DNA of 5,903 bases from Bacteroidales bacterium (GTDB lineage Bacteria; Bacteroidota; Bacteroidia; Bacteroidales; VadinHA17). The stretch is from positions 1-5,903 of the forward strand of contig JALOMK010000238.1 in assembly GCA_025455505.1 (NCBI GenBank), written 5' to 3'. Position numbers and translations under genes: made by a program. Positions 5,702 through 5,903 of this stretch are shown here, piece by piece; positions within the stretch are counted from its first letter, which is position 1; each line of letters opens with the position of its first letter. Below the pieces are notes generated by a model, which was given only the letters and a program-made list of their open reading frames with translations, made no database searches and was not told where the DNA came from.

Positions 5702-5903
5702 ATGAAATCCTTAATTAAGTATCTGCTGCCGGCAATCCTGATCATCATTTTGTTTTCCTCAATAACCGTCGCGGCAAGGGAAATTGTTGTTCGCCCCCTT
5801 GCAGGTACACTGATGACCTCCTCAATCCAGGAAGCATTAGACCGGGCAGCTCTTGAAGGCGGAGGAACAGTGAAGCTTATTGCCGGCGAATATCTCTCAG
5901 GGA
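5702..5903 (+). CDS. Secreted beta-helix protein start, polygalacturonase/pectate-lyase-like (partial)
   Basis: An ATG at 5702, two bases after the alpha-galactosidase-like gene's TAA, opens a frame that runs off the right edge after 67 full codons. Residues 1-25 are a clear signal peptide (basic MKSLIK, core LLPAILIIILFSSITVA, cleavage around VAA-RE). The mature start contains a phrase typical of right-handed parallel beta-helix enzymes: SIQEALDRAALEGGGTVKLI (41-60) followed by AGEYLSG (61-67). This phrase, I-Q-x-A-L-D-x-A then GGGTV then G-x-Y, is seen at the N-terminus of GH28 polygalacturonases, pectate lyases and related pectin enzymes. The catalytic residues lie beyond the window, so the exact activity cannot be told apart. 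The spacing shows co-transcription with the GH36-like gene. Confidence 0.75.
   Translation, partial: MKSLIKYLLPAILIIILFSSITVAAREIVVRPLAGTLMTSSIQEALDRAALEGGGTVKLIAGEYLSG

Overview
The window most likely comes from a member of the Bacteroidota, probably environmental or metagenomic. The evidence is protein style (a Tat-exported lipoprotein-like oxidoreductase, secreted glycoside hydrolases, a hexokinase of the eukaryotic-like fold), tightly packed carbohydrate genes, AT-rich leaders without clear Shine-Dalgarno sequences, and a promoter resembling the Bacteroidota -33/-7 form. No SusC/SusD pair, sensor or sigma factor is visible, so a polysaccharide utilisation locus is inferred, not shown.

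Layout: two divergent transcription units share a 133-bp intergenic region (3401-3533). The leftward unit (minus strand) reads hexokinase (3400-2117), a Tat-exported aldo/keto reductase with an extra C-terminal domain (2097-627, split by a one-base frame disruption near 1528-1533), and the N-terminal 209 residues of a secreted TIM-barrel glycosidase-like protein (627-1, running off the left edge). The rightward unit (plus strand) reads a secreted GH36-type alpha-galactosidase-like enzyme (3534-5699) and, two bases later, the start of a secreted right-handed beta-helix protein that looks like a polygalacturonase or pectate lyase relative (5702 onward, running off the right edge).

How the genes may work together (inference): the exported hydrolases would attack a plant or algal glycan containing alpha-galactosyl and perhaps uronic-acid residues, the exported aldo/keto reductase would act on a sugar or carbonyl product outside the cytoplasm, and the hexokinase would phosphorylate imported hexose.

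The most notable points are the frame break just after the catalytic histidine of the reductase, the GH36-like enzyme whose usual acid/base motif is not recognisable, a eukaryotic-type hexokinase leading a glycan operon, and a near-consensus leftward promoter. I found no RNA gene, CRISPR array, insertion sequence or clearly new system.
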